DNA from: Psychrobacter immobilis
Lineage (GTDB): Bacteria > Pseudomonadota > Gammaproteobacteria > Pseudomonadales > Moraxellaceae
Reading direction: 5' to 3'
DNA: 64,000 nt
NCBI GenBank assembly: GCA_904846145.1
Contig: CAJGZL010000001.1
Coordinates: 124,001-188,000 of the forward strand
A model generated the notes under the pieces. It did no database searches. It had not been told where the DNA came from and saw only the letters and a program-made list of their open reading frames with translations. Below, in pieces: positions 1-9,325 of this stretch; position 1 is the stretch's first letter; every line of letters starts with the position of its first letter. A program made the position numbers and the translations under genes.

Positions 1-358
1 AGAGTCCGTAAGCGCTGGTAACACTGATAAGCCCGCAGCAGATAAAGCTTTAACGTTTGATGGCCCCTCAGGTCACTGGTACTATCAACCGCTAAATTAT
101 TCGCTGACTTGGCAAGAGCAAAAGCTAGACCTGAGCAATACTGAGCGCAAGATTCTATTAGCGTTATTACAAGCACCCAATCAAGTCTTTAGCCGCGAGC
201 AGCTACTAAATGCTGTCAGCGACTATCCGGATCATCGTCTGGCAAGAACGATCGATAGTCATGTTAAATCCATCCGTAAGCAGTTGGCTATGATTAATCC
301 AGATACCGATGTTATTCATACTCATCGCGGTCTTGGTTATGCTTTGTGTCCCGCCTAA
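1..358 (+). CDS. creB: CreB-like OmpR-family response regulator, C-terminal part (5' end outside window)
   Basis: Read in the frame starting at base 2, the DNA encodes about 118 residues ending at TAA 356-358. They form an OmpR/PhoB-type winged-helix DNA-binding domain: a short beta strand, then SNTERKILLALL, then the recognition-helix region with RTIDSHVKSIRKQL and the closing hairpin THRGLGYALCP. The receiver domain lies upstream of the window. The stop overlaps the ATG of the next gene by one base, so regulator and kinase are translationally coupled. Assignment to CreB rests mainly on the neighbour, whose sensor domain closely follows E. coli CreC as I remember it. The family as such is certain; the subfamily is inferred. 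Confidence 0.85.
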   Translation, partial: ESVSAGNTDKPAADKALTFDGPSGHWYYQPLNYSLTWQEQKLDLSNTERKILLALLQAPNQVFSREQLLNAVSDYPDHRLARTIDSHVKSIRKQLAMINPDTDVIHTHRGLGYALCPA

Positions 359-2166
359 TGACTGATAATAAGCCCAATAACAGCACTCAGTCGAGCCAAA
401 ACAGTTGGTATGCCAAGCTGCATCCTATAGGTAGCGATCAACAAACTACTGCGCCCAAGCGCGTCCTAAACTTAAGTATATTTTTTCGGATTTGGCTTGC
501 AGTCGCTTTAGTGCTTATTATCTGCGGTATCGTAGTATTTACTCAACTGTTCGGTCATGTCAAACCTACCGCCCAGCAAGTGATCGAAGATACGCTATTA
601 GATACTAGTAAATTGCTGGCCGCCAGCTTACAGACACCTCTGCAAACAGGCGAGATGTTGACTGAGTCTTATCAAAGACAACTCGATAGTGCCTTTGTCC
701 ATGTGCCAGTAACGTCTGAACCCAATAATAGTAGTAAAACAGCCAACAGTACTAGGCTCGCCAATAGCGCGGATAAGTACCGACAAGTCTATAAAGAAGA
801 GCCTGCCTATCGACGCAAAGCTTATAGTAGCTTTCGGATTTATGTCACTGATAGCACAGGTTTAGTCATTTACGACTCACGTCCCACGTCTACTAATGCC
901 GAAGGCCAAGATTATAGCCGATGGAACGACGTTTATCTAACGTTACTAGGTCAATACGGCGCCCGCAGTACGCCAGATATCAATAGCAAACGTGATAGCT
1001 CAATCATGTATGTGGCGCAGCCGATTAACGATGCGACAGGTCAACTTATCGGTGTGGTCAGCGTCGGCAAACCCGTCGATAGCGTAATGCCCTATTTGGA
1101 CAATACCCGTCGGCGCATGCTCATTACTATGCTGCTGATAAGTATAGTCGCGCTGCTATTAGCAGGGCTGGTCGCTTGGTGGCTTAAGCAAAGTATCACG
1201 TTAGTCACTCATTATACTCGTGAGCTAGCAGAGCAGACCAAGAAGCCTTACTTTTATTTAGGTCACGAGCTCAACAGCCTGACCGATACTATCGAGAGTA
1301 TGAAGCATCGACTAGAAAACCGTGCTTATGTCAGTGACTATGTGCATACATTGACTCATGAGCTTAAAAGTCCATTGACCGCTATTCGTGCCAGCAGCGA
1401 GCTATTAGAAGATGATGGTCTTGACGCTGATGATCGGCAAATGCTCAATCAGACGATAGGTGAGCAAAGTATTAAGATGCATCAGCTGATAGATCGGCTA
1501 TTACTATTGGCTAAAGTGGAGCAGCCAACTTTTAAGCTCAATCGTGAACCGATAGCGCTATTGCCTTTGCTTAGTAGCCTGATCAAAGACAGTACACCAA
1601 AGCTACAGCAGCGTCAGCTACCCGCTATCGAGTTGTTTATAAATAATCAGCTGTTAGCTAAAGACGATATCATTAAAAATGATTTGATGGAAAAAACGAC
1701 GGTGTATGCCGATAGCTTTTGGCTACTACAAGCACTACAAAATGTGCTCGATAATGCGATTTATTTTGCCCAAAATAATGTCAGCTTCAATATAAATATT
1801 CATGTAGAGCAAGTAGTTACTCTAACTGTATTTAATGATGGCAAGCCACTACCCGATTATGCTTTAACCAAAGCTTTTGATCGCTATTTTAGCTTGTCGC
1901 ATCAACGCAATGTCAACCAAAACAGCGCCTACCAGACTAGTAATCAAGCTAATCAAACGACTGAGTCAAAGGCTGAGCAAAATCCTACGCTACAAACCAC
2001 ACCAAAAAAAGGTACAGGATTGGGTCTAACACTAGTGAAGCAAGTGATCGAGCATCATGGCGGTACGGTAGCTATCGATAATGTAGAAGGTGACGCTAAC
2101 GCTAACTCATCTGCTGGGGTAATATTTAGCATTACCCTGCCTTTAGCTAAACCTTCGAAAAATTGA
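358..2166 (+). CDS. creC: CreC-like sensor histidine kinase
   Basis: Inner-membrane sensor kinase of about 602 residues. I choose ATG 358, which overlaps the creB-like stop, over a GTG at 346. A first membrane helix lies near residues 41-65, an extracytoplasmic sensor domain follows, and a second helix lies near 252-275. The sensor domain contains DYSRWNDVYLTLLGQYGARS and SSIMYVAQPI, which closely match E. coli CreC as recalled. The phosphoacceptor motif THELKSPL has its His at residue 334; the N-box (NVLDNA) is near 462 and the G-box (GTGLGL) near 552. CreBC in enterics responds to growth and carbon conditions and controls envelope genes. A low-complexity insert of about 40 residues rich in N, Q and T lies just before the G-box. 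No creD follows directly. Confidence 0.88.
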   Translation: MTDNKPNNSTQSSQNSWYAKLHPIGSDQQTTAPKRVLNLSIFFRIWLAVALVLIICGIVVFTQLFGHVKPTAQQVIEDTLLDTSKLLAASLQTPLQTGEMLTESYQRQLDSAFVHVPVTSEPNNSSKTANSTRLANSADKYRQVYKEEPAYRRKAYSSFRIYVTDSTGLVIYDSRPTSTNAEGQDYSRWNDVYLTLLGQYGARSTPDINSKRDSSIMYVAQPINDATGQLIGVVSVGKPVDSVMPYLDNTRRRMLITMLLISIVALLLAGLVAWWLKQSITLVTHYTRELAEQTKKPYFYLGHELNSLTDTIESMKHRLENRAYVSDYVHTLTHELKSPLTAIRASSELLEDDGLDADDRQMLNQTIGEQSIKMHQLIDRLLLLAKVEQPTFKLNREPIALLPLLSSLIKDSTPKLQQRQLPAIELFINNQLLAKDDIIKNDLMEKTTVYADSFWLLQALQNVLDNAIYFAQNNVSFNINIHVEQVVTLTVFNDGKPLPDYALTKAFDRYFSLSHQRNVNQNSAYQTSNQANQTTESKAEQNPTLQTTPKKGTGLGLTLVKQVIEHHGGTVAIDNVEGDANANSSAGVIFSITLPLAKPSKN

Positions 2167-2268
2167 GCAAACTAATTCATTAACTTTTCATCGTTTACCC
2201 ATCAGTTTTATATCTGCTTATTCTACGATAGCTTATTGAACCAGCTATTTAAATACAGGTATAAAACT

Positions 2269-2481
2269 ATGCACAATTCTACAATTCACCCTATTCTTCA
2301 AAACTCTTTCATTAATAATTGCTTAGGCTATAGTCGTCAGCACTGTTTACAATTATTATCAGACCATAGAATAAGCAATATTGCCTTTGCGCACTGGCTC
2401 GCTATTCCTAGCCAGCAATTACTGTTGGTCTTTCGTCATCAGCACTGCGTCGCGGTTAATTACTACGATACTGGCGTTTAA
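2269..2481 (+). CDS. Small hypothetical protein (about 70 aa)
   Basis: An ORF of 70 codons starts at ATG 2269; a TTG at 2236 would add 11 residues. It contains two CxxxxLLSDHR / HCVAVNYYD-like stretches with several His and Cys residues, but I recognise no domain, signal peptide or membrane helix. No strong Shine-Dalgarno sequence precedes the ATG. It lies 100 bp after creC on the same strand. It could be a small conserved protein or a chance ORF; composition alone cannot decide. Confidence 0.35.
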   Translation: MHNSTIHPILQNSFINNCLGYSRQHCLQLLSDHRISNIAFAHWLAIPSQQLLLVFRHQHCVAVNYYDTGV

Positions 2482-2582
2482 AGCCTTATATCACTTGGCT
2501 TACCTATTTATAAATTCAATTTTTTTACTTTAAAAAACGCGATATAGTCTTAATCTTGATATTTACAAAACCATTAGCCAAT

Positions 2583-2620
2583 AAAAAACCCTCTATCTCT
2601 TAAATCAAGAAATAAAGGGC
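2583..2620 (-). terminator. Rho-independent terminator of aroC
   Basis: Read on the minus strand, a 13-bp stem (cccuuuauuucuu with aagagauagaggg, two G-U pairs) is followed directly by a run of U. It sits about 35 bp past the aroC stop. Confidence 0.75.
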
Positions 2621-2653
2621 TAATCTGTATAATCATTGATAAAAATAATGAGT

Positions 2654-3757
2654 TTAAGTAATCGACTCAACTGGCGGTACAACATCCCCATTCTGTCCAC
2701 GGTTACGTAGATAATGATCAAGCAATACTATAGCTAACATAGCCTCAGCGATAGGTGTCGCTCGTACACCAACACACGGATCGTGACGGCCTTTGGTCAG
2801 CATATCAACCGCCTCGCCTTGGGTATTGATACTCTTGCCCGCAGTGGTGATGCTCGAGGTAGGCTTGAGGGCAATACTGACGCTAATATCTTGACCTGAG
2901 GAGATACCGCCTAAGATGCCACCTGCATGATTGGCGGTAAAACCATCTGGCGTCAACTCATCGCGTGACTTATGCCCGAACTGCCCAGCGACACTCATAC
3001 CATCGCCAATCTCAACGCCTTTTACCGCGTTGATACTCATCATCGCATGGGCAATATCAGCATCTAAGCGATCAAATACTGGCTCACCTAATCCAACAGG
3101 TACGCCACTAGCGATAATTTCTAACCGCGCGCCACAGCTAGTGCCTTCGCGACGTAGACTGTCTATAAGCGTTTCAAAACGACTAACTGCATCTTTATCA
3201 GCACAAAAGAACGGATTGCTATTGACGAATTCCCAATCAATAGCGTCGGTGTCTACTACTTTACTAAACTCGTTGCCTATTTGGGTGACATGACCACGCA
3301 CTTGCACGCCTAGACGGTCATGCAAATACTTTTTAGCAATCGCGCCAGCAGCGACGCGCATAGCGGTCTCACGGGCAGAGGAGCGTCCACCACCGCGGTA
3401 ATCACGAAAGCCATACTTCATGCTATAAGTATAATCGGCATGACCTGGGCGAAAAGTGTCTTTGATCTCGCTATAATCTTTTGATTTTTGATTGGTATTG
3501 CGAATGAGCAAACCGATAGAGGTGCCTGTGGTTTTGCCTTCAAATACCCCTGAGATAATCTCGACCTCATCAGACTCACGGCGCTGGGTTGAGTATTTGG
3601 ACGTACCAGGTTTACGACGATCTAAGTCAACTTGTAGATCCTCAGCGCACAGCTCAAGCCCAGGTGGCACACCATCCACAATCGCTAATAACCCTGGCCC
3701 GTGCGACTCACCGCAAGTGGTCACACTAAAGAGCTTACCAATACTATTGCCTGCCAT
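2654..3757 (-). CDS. aroC: Chorismate synthase
   Basis: Catalyses the last shikimate-pathway step, 5-enolpyruvylshikimate-3-phosphate to chorismate, using reduced FMN. The 367-residue protein matches the usual bacterial length of about 360. Family signatures are visible: GESHGP near residue 12, the arginine-rich [29 protein letters not shown], and [13 protein letters not shown] start at ATG 3757 ([10 protein letters not shown]) and not at an upstream TTG, because the family begins this way. It lies 91 bp downstream of prmB on the same strand, the same pairing as in E. coli, and a terminator follows the stop. The active-site histidine and arginines appear intact. Confidence 0.97.
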   Translation of the reverse strand: MAGNSIGKLFSVTTCGESHGPGLLAIVDGVPPGLELCAEDLQVDLDRRKPGTSKYSTQRRESDEVEIISGVFEGKTTGTSIGLLIRNTNQKSKDYSEIKDTFRPGHADYTYSMKYGFRDYRGGGRSSARETAMRVAAGAIAKKYLHDRLGVQVRGHVTQIGNEFSKVVDTDAIDWEFVNSNPFFCADKDAVSRFETLIDSLRREGTSCGARLEIIASGVPVGLGEPVFDRLDADIAHAMMSINAVKGVEIGDGMSVAGQFGHKSRDELTPDGFTANHAGGILGGISSGQDISVSIALKPTSSITTAGKSINTQGEAVDMLTKGRHDPCVGVRATPIAEAMLAIVLLDHYLRNRGQNGDVVPPVESIT

Positions 3758-3848
3758 GTCTATCCTTAACAATCGATTTTATTTGTCAGTACTTTACTTC
3801 TTGCAACTAAAACTTAGCAACTAAAACAGTAGCTAACACTACTGTCTA

Positions 3849-4997
3849 TTATTTGACGGCTGCGGCTGCATTTACGTAACGCGCAAAAAGCTCACGATGC
3901 TCTACTAGCTCATCAAAGGTAATAGCAAATACGCCATGACCACCATGCGCGAACTTGAGCCAATCAAACTGAATATCTGGATAGGCTTGGCTTAATGCCC
4001 ATTCGCTATCGCCAACTTCACAGACCAATAGACCTTCAGGACTGAGATAATCTGCGGCCTCGAACAAGATATGATGCACAAGATCTAAGCCGTCTTGACC
4101 CGCAGCGAGCGCTTGCTCAGGCTCATATAAGAACTCTGGCGGCAAATCTGCCATAATGGCGGCGTCGACATAAGGTGGATTAGTGACGATTAGCTCATAT
4201 TGATGCTCAGCAGGCAGCTTGGCAAATAAGTCTGACTCAATGACATTGACCTGATGATTGAGATCATGATGATCGACATTGACCATAGCAACTTCAAGCG
4301 CTCCCTTATCGATATCGACAGCATCGACTAGCGCATCGACAAAACGGGTAGCTAGTGCAATAGCAATACAAGCAGAGCCCGTACATAGATCTAATATGCG
4401 CTCAGGCTGTGACAGCTGCTTCATCTCAAGCCCGTGCTCATAAAAGGTTGCAGGCTGATTATTAACAGTCGCGCCTAGAGGTTTAGCAAATTCATTGGCA
4501 TCAAAATAAGGATAGAACTGCTGACGAATCAGCTCTGCTATCGGTGAGCGCGGTATGAGTACGCGTTCGTCAATATAAAAAGGCAGATCACAAAAGTATG
4601 CCAAATTAATCAAATAGCTCAACGGCTTACGATCGCTGATACGCTGCTCCAAAAGACTTAGTACCGCTTGCTTCTCGCTAGTCGTCAGACGACAATCGAG
4701 TATCTGCTCATCCGCTGACCACTCTAACGATAAAGAGTGTAGAACGATTGCGGCCGCCTCAGCAAACTCATCAGTAGTCCCTTGTGCGACGACGACATCA
4801 TAATTGCGCAATTGTGTGACGGAAAATCGGATAAAGTCACGAATACTCACTAGCTCCTCACGCGCCTCTGTAAGCTCTGCCTGTAAGGTTGCAAGCTCGT
4901 CCTCACTGAGCCTCTCATTATCCTCTGTTGAGTCATTATCCTCATAATCATACTGATTTTGAAAAGCTTCCGCGCTTATAATCTGATCTTCTGGCAT
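3849..4997 (-). CDS. prmB: Ribosomal protein L3 N5-glutamine methyltransferase
   Basis: SAM-dependent methyltransferase that modifies a glutamine of ribosomal protein L3. The Rossmann core shows ILDLCTGSACIAIALA (motif I) and VTNPPYVD near residues 272-277, the NPPY motif that binds the target glutamine amide. The 382-residue protein is longer than the roughly 310 of E. coli PrmB. The surplus is an acidic N-terminal stretch of about 60 residues rich in D and E with coiled-coil tendency. Start ATG 4997 has a good purine-rich ribosome site (AAGGGG). The gene directly precedes aroC, the classical prmB-aroC order. Confidence 0.93.
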   Translation of the reverse strand: MPEDQIISAEAFQNQYDYEDNDSTEDNERLSEDELATLQAELTEAREELVSIRDFIRFSVTQLRNYDVVVAQGTTDEFAEAAAIVLHSLSLEWSADEQILDCRLTTSEKQAVLSLLEQRISDRKPLSYLINLAYFCDLPFYIDERVLIPRSPIAELIRQQFYPYFDANEFAKPLGATVNNQPATFYEHGLEMKQLSQPERILDLCTGSACIAIALATRFVDALVDAVDIDKGALEVAMVNVDHHDLNHQVNVIESDLFAKLPAEHQYELIVTNPPYVDAAIMADLPPEFLYEPEQALAAGQDGLDLVHHILFEAADYLSPEGLLVCEVGDSEWALSQAYPDIQFDWLKFAHGGHGVFAITFDELVEHRELFARYVNAAAAVK

Positions 4998-5395
4998 ATC
5001 GCCCCTTATTAACTGTCTATTTATTGATAATCTTATTGATAATTTGTCATTTTAAAACCATCACGCATTATAGACATAAATAGCCAATAGCGCCAATGAT
5101 GCCCGCCTATATCTGTTATCAAAGATTGTACTCTAAATAAGGCTTACATTATAAACATCAATTAGAATAAATAGTGCTGATAGATCGCCAACCTCGTAAT
5201 TTATTCAGTCATGCACTCAACAACAGACTCTCTATTCCCTATCTAGCATATCTCAATTATCACCAAATTGTAGCGAATACGTCAACCGCTGGCGCTTAGT
5301 ATTCTATTGATCTAAATATATGTATCAAAAGTTTGCGCAGCGTCGAAAGTTTGCGCATAATAGGCTCATTCGTAGCAACCTTGTGATCCCCTATT
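4998..5395. other. Intergenic region between divergent prmB and L,D-transpeptidase genes
   Basis: About 400 bp without a credible ORF. It should hold the promoters of prmB (minus) and the transpeptidase (plus). The right end carries a duplicated 12-mer and a promoter-like pair, listed separately. I see nothing else distinctive. Confidence 0.6.
5328..5361 (+). promoter_or_regulatory. Direct repeat overlapping a candidate sigma70 promoter for the L,D-transpeptidase gene
   Basis: The 12-mer aaagtttgcgca occurs at 5328-5339 and again at 5346-5357. TTGCGC at 5333-5338 and CATAAT at 5356-5361 are 17 bp apart and could serve as -35 and -10 boxes, so the repeats would overlap both. The start codon is 35 bp further on. 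The repeat spacing of 18 bp, under two helical turns, is compatible with binding of a dimeric regulator. Confidence 0.4.
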
Positions 5396-6769
5396 ATGAA
5401 AATAAAATTACTTATTACATCAATGGCTATCGTAGCTCTCAGTGCTGGTATTAACATCAGTGCTCAAGCCGCTGTAGATACCGATGCGCGTACGCTACCT
5501 GTACGTACGATGGATAGCCAGTCTAGTATGGCAGTCTTAGCAAGCCTTAATGTTGATGAAAATCGTAGTCGCAGTGTTAATGTTAATCCTAAACCCAGTA
5601 AGCCTGCCGCTAAGCCATCAACAGATCGAATGGGCCAGCTGATCAATAGCCAGCGCGAGCAACCTTCAACGGCGAGCGTTAGTCCTGATAACATGAGTGT
5701 TGAAGAATTAGTGCTTAAAGATCGCCAATCAGAGAGTGCTGACGATATTAGCGATGGGCAAGCATTTGCAGGTCCTGATACAACGTCAAATGTGTCGCAG
5801 AGCGAACAAAATCAACCTTCAAACAATGACTCTGCTATAAAAAGTATTGAAGATAAAGATGGCAAGACTTATACGACATTGAATCTGTCTAATTATGCCA
5901 AACAGGTCAATGACTCAAAATGGTCGCCCAATATGAATGTTAATTCGGCAATGACTATTAAGATGCAAGCCTTATTGGATTGGAATCATGCCTCTCCAGG
6001 TCCTATCGATGGCGGCTGGGGTATGAACAGCAAAAAAGCGCTCATTAACTTTCAAAATATGAAAGGCTTGCAAGCGACAGGCAAAATGAATCAAAAAACT
6101 TGGGAGGCGCTAAATAAAAATATCCCTGCCAATAAGCCCGTGCTAGTTACTTATACTTTGACCGAAGACGATCTTAAAACCAACTTTTCTGCGACGCCTT
6201 CAGGTTATGAGGCTAAATCAAAAATGAAAGGGCTTTATTATCAAGACATCAAAGAGATGCTCGGTGAGCGCTTCCATATGGATGTGCGCTATTTAGATAA
6301 GCTCAATCAAAACAAAGATTATAAAGTTGGCGAAACGATTACTGTGCTTAACAATCGCGGTGCGCTCAATCAGCGTATCAATCGCGTAGTGGCGAACAAA
6401 GCGGATCAAACACTTTATGCTTATAACGGTGATAAATTAGTAGCTACTTATCCGACTACAGTAGGCAGCAGTAGCACCCCTTCTCCGCAAGGTACCTTTA
6501 AGATCGTCAATAAAGTCAAAATGCCTTGGTATAAAGCCACTGTTGGTGAAGGTAGTGGTAAAGAAGTGCATATGATACCACCTGGCCCTAACAATCCAGT
6601 AGGTGTCGTATGGATGGGTCTATCTAAGCCTTCTTATGGTCTGCATGGCTCGCCAAAGCCTGAGGGCATCAGTCGCCAAGCATCGGCAGGTTGCGTGCGC
6701 TTGACTAACTGGGATGTGCTTGAGGTATACGCTAATATCGAAAATGGTGCGACCGTAGTATTGCAATAA
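5396..6769 (+). CDS. L,D-transpeptidase (YkuD domain) with peptidoglycan-binding domain
   Basis: Exported cell-wall enzyme of 457 residues. A signal peptide occupies residues 1-25, with a hydrophobic core ending in AQA. A low-complexity linker rich in S, D, P and N follows to about residue 155. A peptidoglycan-binding domain (PG_binding_1 type: PIDGGWGMNSKKALINFQ) lies near 185-240. The C-terminal YkuD domain carries HGSP with His417 and the SAGCVRL motif with catalytic Cys433. Such enzymes form 3-3 cross-links or attach proteins to peptidoglycan; the substrate cannot be told here. The order of binding domain then YkuD resembles the YcbB/LdtD group, but the protein is shorter. A terminator follows. 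Confidence 0.9.
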   Translation: MKIKLLITSMAIVALSAGINISAQAAVDTDARTLPVRTMDSQSSMAVLASLNVDENRSRSVNVNPKPSKPAAKPSTDRMGQLINSQREQPSTASVSPDNMSVEELVLKDRQSESADDISDGQAFAGPDTTSNVSQSEQNQPSNNDSAIKSIEDKDGKTYTTLNLSNYAKQVNDSKWSPNMNVNSAMTIKMQALLDWNHASPGPIDGGWGMNSKKALINFQNMKGLQATGKMNQKTWEALNKNIPANKPVLVTYTLTEDDLKTNFSATPSGYEAKSKMKGLYYQDIKEMLGERFHMDVRYLDKLNQNKDYKVGETITVLNNRGALNQRINRVVANKADQTLYAYNGDKLVATYPTTVGSSSTPSPQGTFKIVNKVKMPWYKATVGEGSGKEVHMIPPGPNNPVGVVWMGLSKPSYGLHGSPKPEGISRQASAGCVRLTNWDVLEVYANIENGATVVLQ

Positions 6770-6792
6770 GTAGTCCTCTAACGTCAAAGTAA

Positions 6793-6827
6793 AAAAATAG
6801 CTTCTATTTATTAGAAGCTGTTTTTTG
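6793..6827 (+). terminator. Rho-independent terminator after the L,D-transpeptidase
   Basis: A perfect 8-bp stem (agcttcta / tagaagct) with a 5-nt loop is followed by gtttttt. It is 30 bp after the stop codon. Confidence 0.8.
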
Positions 6828-6891
6828 TTTAAAACCTTTCTAGCTCAAAACTTATAGTTATTGATATCTGATGTTTTCAAATCTAAGCATG

Positions 6892-7113
6892 TTAAATAGT
6901 AATATCTTTATAACCTTCTTCATTACCAGTGATACTATTTATTTTTTTGGTAAAATACATACCTGCTGGTATAGAGACTAAAAGCCCTACGACTACAGCA
7001 GTTTGAATATGAGGGATCTCATTAAAGCCTGTGACCAAAGCGGTAATCATAAATATTCCGACGATTACAGTAGCAGCCATAGAGTAGATAACAGAAAATA
7101 GAGGCCAGTTCAT
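6892..7113 (-). CDS. Small two-helix membrane protein, unknown function
   Basis: A 73-residue protein starting at ATG 7113, preceded by a good ribosome site (AAGGA, 8 bp upstream). It has two predicted membrane helices, roughly residues 6-28 and 37-56, and a charged C-terminus. I do not recognise the family. It stands alone on the minus strand between two plus-strand genes with long flanks, so it is probably transcribed on its own. Confidence 0.6.
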   Translation of the reverse strand: MNWPLFSVIYSMAATVIVGIFMITALVTGFNEIPHIQTAVVVGLLVSIPAGMYFTKKINSITGNEEGYKDITI

Positions 7114-7444
7114 AATCAAATCCTTATTTTAGGTGTGTGTTTATCTTGTATACCACCTTTATACGCTATATCCACAAAAATAGTAAGTATTTGACATAGA
7201 CTCTAGAGCCTTTTATTTTCAGTGACTCCGCAGTAAAACCATGTTATTATTAGGGAGTTAGTTGAGGTCTTATGAAATCCTCTATTTTTCAAGTTATTCA
7301 ACTACCAAATCCCTTCTATTTATCTCTTAGATATACAAAATGTAAAACAACACAGGTATCTGATAGCAAAAAGGCGATATAACTTTTTATATTTATCATT
7401 ATAATTGTGGCTTTCTATTATTTTATTAATAAAGCCTTATTACT
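7114..7444. other. Intergenic region upstream of the DUF389 gene
   Basis: About 330 AT-rich bases between divergent genes. A TTGACA at about 7193 is followed by AT-rich sequence that could contain a -10 box, but the site is 250 bp from the downstream start. No ORF or RNA motif is recognised. Confidence 0.4.
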
Positions 7445-9148
7445 ATGACCTCACCCTCTGCTAATACTCAACCTACGCGCAACCCTACCTCTCTGAACCC
7501 AGATGATGCTCAATCCGCCACGACAAGTGAAGACTATATCTCTGAGGAACTAGCTAGCAACGATGATGTAGTGACTGCAAATCATAGCGAAGAGCTTAGT
7601 AATAGTACAGATGCTACTCATCAGCAGACAACACTAGATGCGAGCATGCAGGAGACTGAAACTAAGATAATTATTGATTCGCCTGAGCCTGATGTCGCTA
7701 TAGCTACTGTAGAGAGCGTTGATGTTGAAACTTCTACAGATATCTCAGCGCCTGCTGAAATACTAGCCGCAGAAGGGCATAATAAGGCAGACACATCTAC
7801 TGCCGCCCCTGATACAGTCGCAACTAAAGACATTAAAAACGAAGATATACTCTCTGTGAATACAGAGAATAGTGATGATCTCAATAACCTTAATAGGCTG
7901 GTTGAAAAAGGAGTCATCGACATAGAGCTTGAGCAAGCGCCACCTATGCCTGATGAGGATGACGAGTCAAATGATATTACAAGTACAGATGATCAGACTG
8001 AATCTGACTTGCAGGATCTAGAAGATATCGAAAAAGCTGAAGAGGCGGTTCAAGAAAAAAAAGAAGCCAAACTTGAGTCTTATAAGCAGTTTATCGCTGA
8101 GCAATTTAGCAATCAAAAAATAGATTATCCAGAGATACGTGTCAAGATCGAAGCAAATGCCTTGCCGAGCAAGATGTACTTTGTGATGAATATTCTCTCC
8201 GCTATTATTGCAAGCTATGGACTGGTCACCAACTCAGCAGCTGTCGTTATTGGCGCTATGTTAGTTGCTATGATGCTAGGGCCTATCACAGGTGTCGCAC
8301 TTGCCATCATTGATTATCGTATGCCGCTATTACGTAAGTCATTATTTACGGTGCTAGCTGGCGTCTCTTTGGTTATATTTGTAGGGTTTTTGATTGGTAC
8401 ATTACATAGCGCACAGCCGCTAACCGCAGAGATATTATCGCGTACTCAGCCCACATCTATGGATCTAATGATTGCCTTAGCGGGTGGTACGGCGGGTGCT
8501 TATGCTATGGTCTCACCGCATCTGTCTGTCGCTGTCGTAGGTGTAGCGGTAGCGACTGCTTTGGTGCCACCTTTAGCTGCCAGCGGTATCTTGTTCGCTC
8601 ATGGTGAGCTGTCGATGGGATTTGGAGCGGCACTGCTTGCGCTTACTAATATTATTGCCATTCAGTTTACCAATGCTATGGTACTGTGGCTATTAGGCTT
8701 TAGGCGTTTGGTAGATGATGATTATAAATCTAAAACTTATTTGACTTTTTTGCGCCGCAACGCGATAACCATACTGCTATTAGCTGGCGTGGGATCTTAT
8801 TTAACGATAAATCTACAAACCAATGCCAAGCAACAAGTGTTTGAGAGCAGTGTCAAACAAGCCATTAATGATCACTTTATAGATCAAGGTAATGTGTTGA
8901 CCAATACTCAGTTTACCAAAGCCAATGGCAATCAAATTGTTCGTGCGGTTGTTCGCGGTGAGACGATCCCTAACTCAAGCGATGTCAATAAAATTGAGGC
9001 CGTGGTCACCCAAGATATGGTTGAAAATTACCCAAACTACTTACCTATCAAGTTACAACTGCGCTATATACCCGTACAAGTTATTGAATCTAACCCAGTT
9101 ATTAGAGATAAGCTTGATCAAACCGATGCCGCTATCTTGACTAATTAA
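7445..9148 (+). CDS. DUF389-family integral membrane protein with long acidic N-terminus
   Basis: The 567-residue protein has two parts. Residues 1-210 are hydrophilic and very acidic (many D, E, S, T) with no predicted fold. From about residue 225 it has the DUF389 (TIGR00341-like) membrane core: NILSAIIASYGLVTNSAAVVIGAMLVAMMLGPI, then helices including GGTAGAYAMVSPHLSVAVVGVAVATALVPPLAA and further segments. The C-terminal 110 residues are soluble. The function of DUF389 proteins is not established. The acidic tail is an unusual addition. The start codon has only a weak ribosome site, so a start a little further in cannot be excluded. The gene stands alone upstream of alaS. Confidence 0.85.
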   Translation: MTSPSANTQPTRNPTSLNPDDAQSATTSEDYISEELASNDDVVTANHSEELSNSTDATHQQTTLDASMQETETKIIIDSPEPDVAIATVESVDVETSTDISAPAEILAAEGHNKADTSTAAPDTVATKDIKNEDILSVNTENSDDLNNLNRLVEKGVIDIELEQAPPMPDEDDESNDITSTDDQTESDLQDLEDIEKAEEAVQEKKEAKLESYKQFIAEQFSNQKIDYPEIRVKIEANALPSKMYFVMNILSAIIASYGLVTNSAAVVIGAMLVAMMLGPITGVALAIIDYRMPLLRKSLFTVLAGVSLVIFVGFLIGTLHSAQPLTAEILSRTQPTSMDLMIALAGGTAGAYAMVSPHLSVAVVGVAVATALVPPLAASGILFAHGELSMGFGAALLALTNIIAIQFTNAMVLWLLGFRRLVDDDYKSKTYLTFLRRNAITILLLAGVGSYLTINLQTNAKQQVFESSVKQAINDHFIDQGNVLTNTQFTKANGNQIVRAVVRGETIPNSSDVNKIEAVVTQDMVENYPNYLPIKLQLRYIPVQVIESNPVIRDKLDQTDAAILTN

Positions 9149-9325
9149 TCAACCATAGCGCCAAAGATTATACAATCACTGTGTATCGATGGCTGACTGT
9201 GCAAGACTAAGGGTGAATGGTCAAACACCCTACGAGCATTTGTGCTAAAATCGCTTGCAAAATTATTTAAGTTGATTTTTAACTTACCTTTTATTATTTT
9301 ATTCATTTGCCAGTAAGGAGCCGCT

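Noticed and set aside
9205..9245. gtgaatggtcaaacaccctacg before alaS, resembling the MITE-like ends
   Set aside because: The match is short and gapped and no inverted partner exists; likely coincidence.
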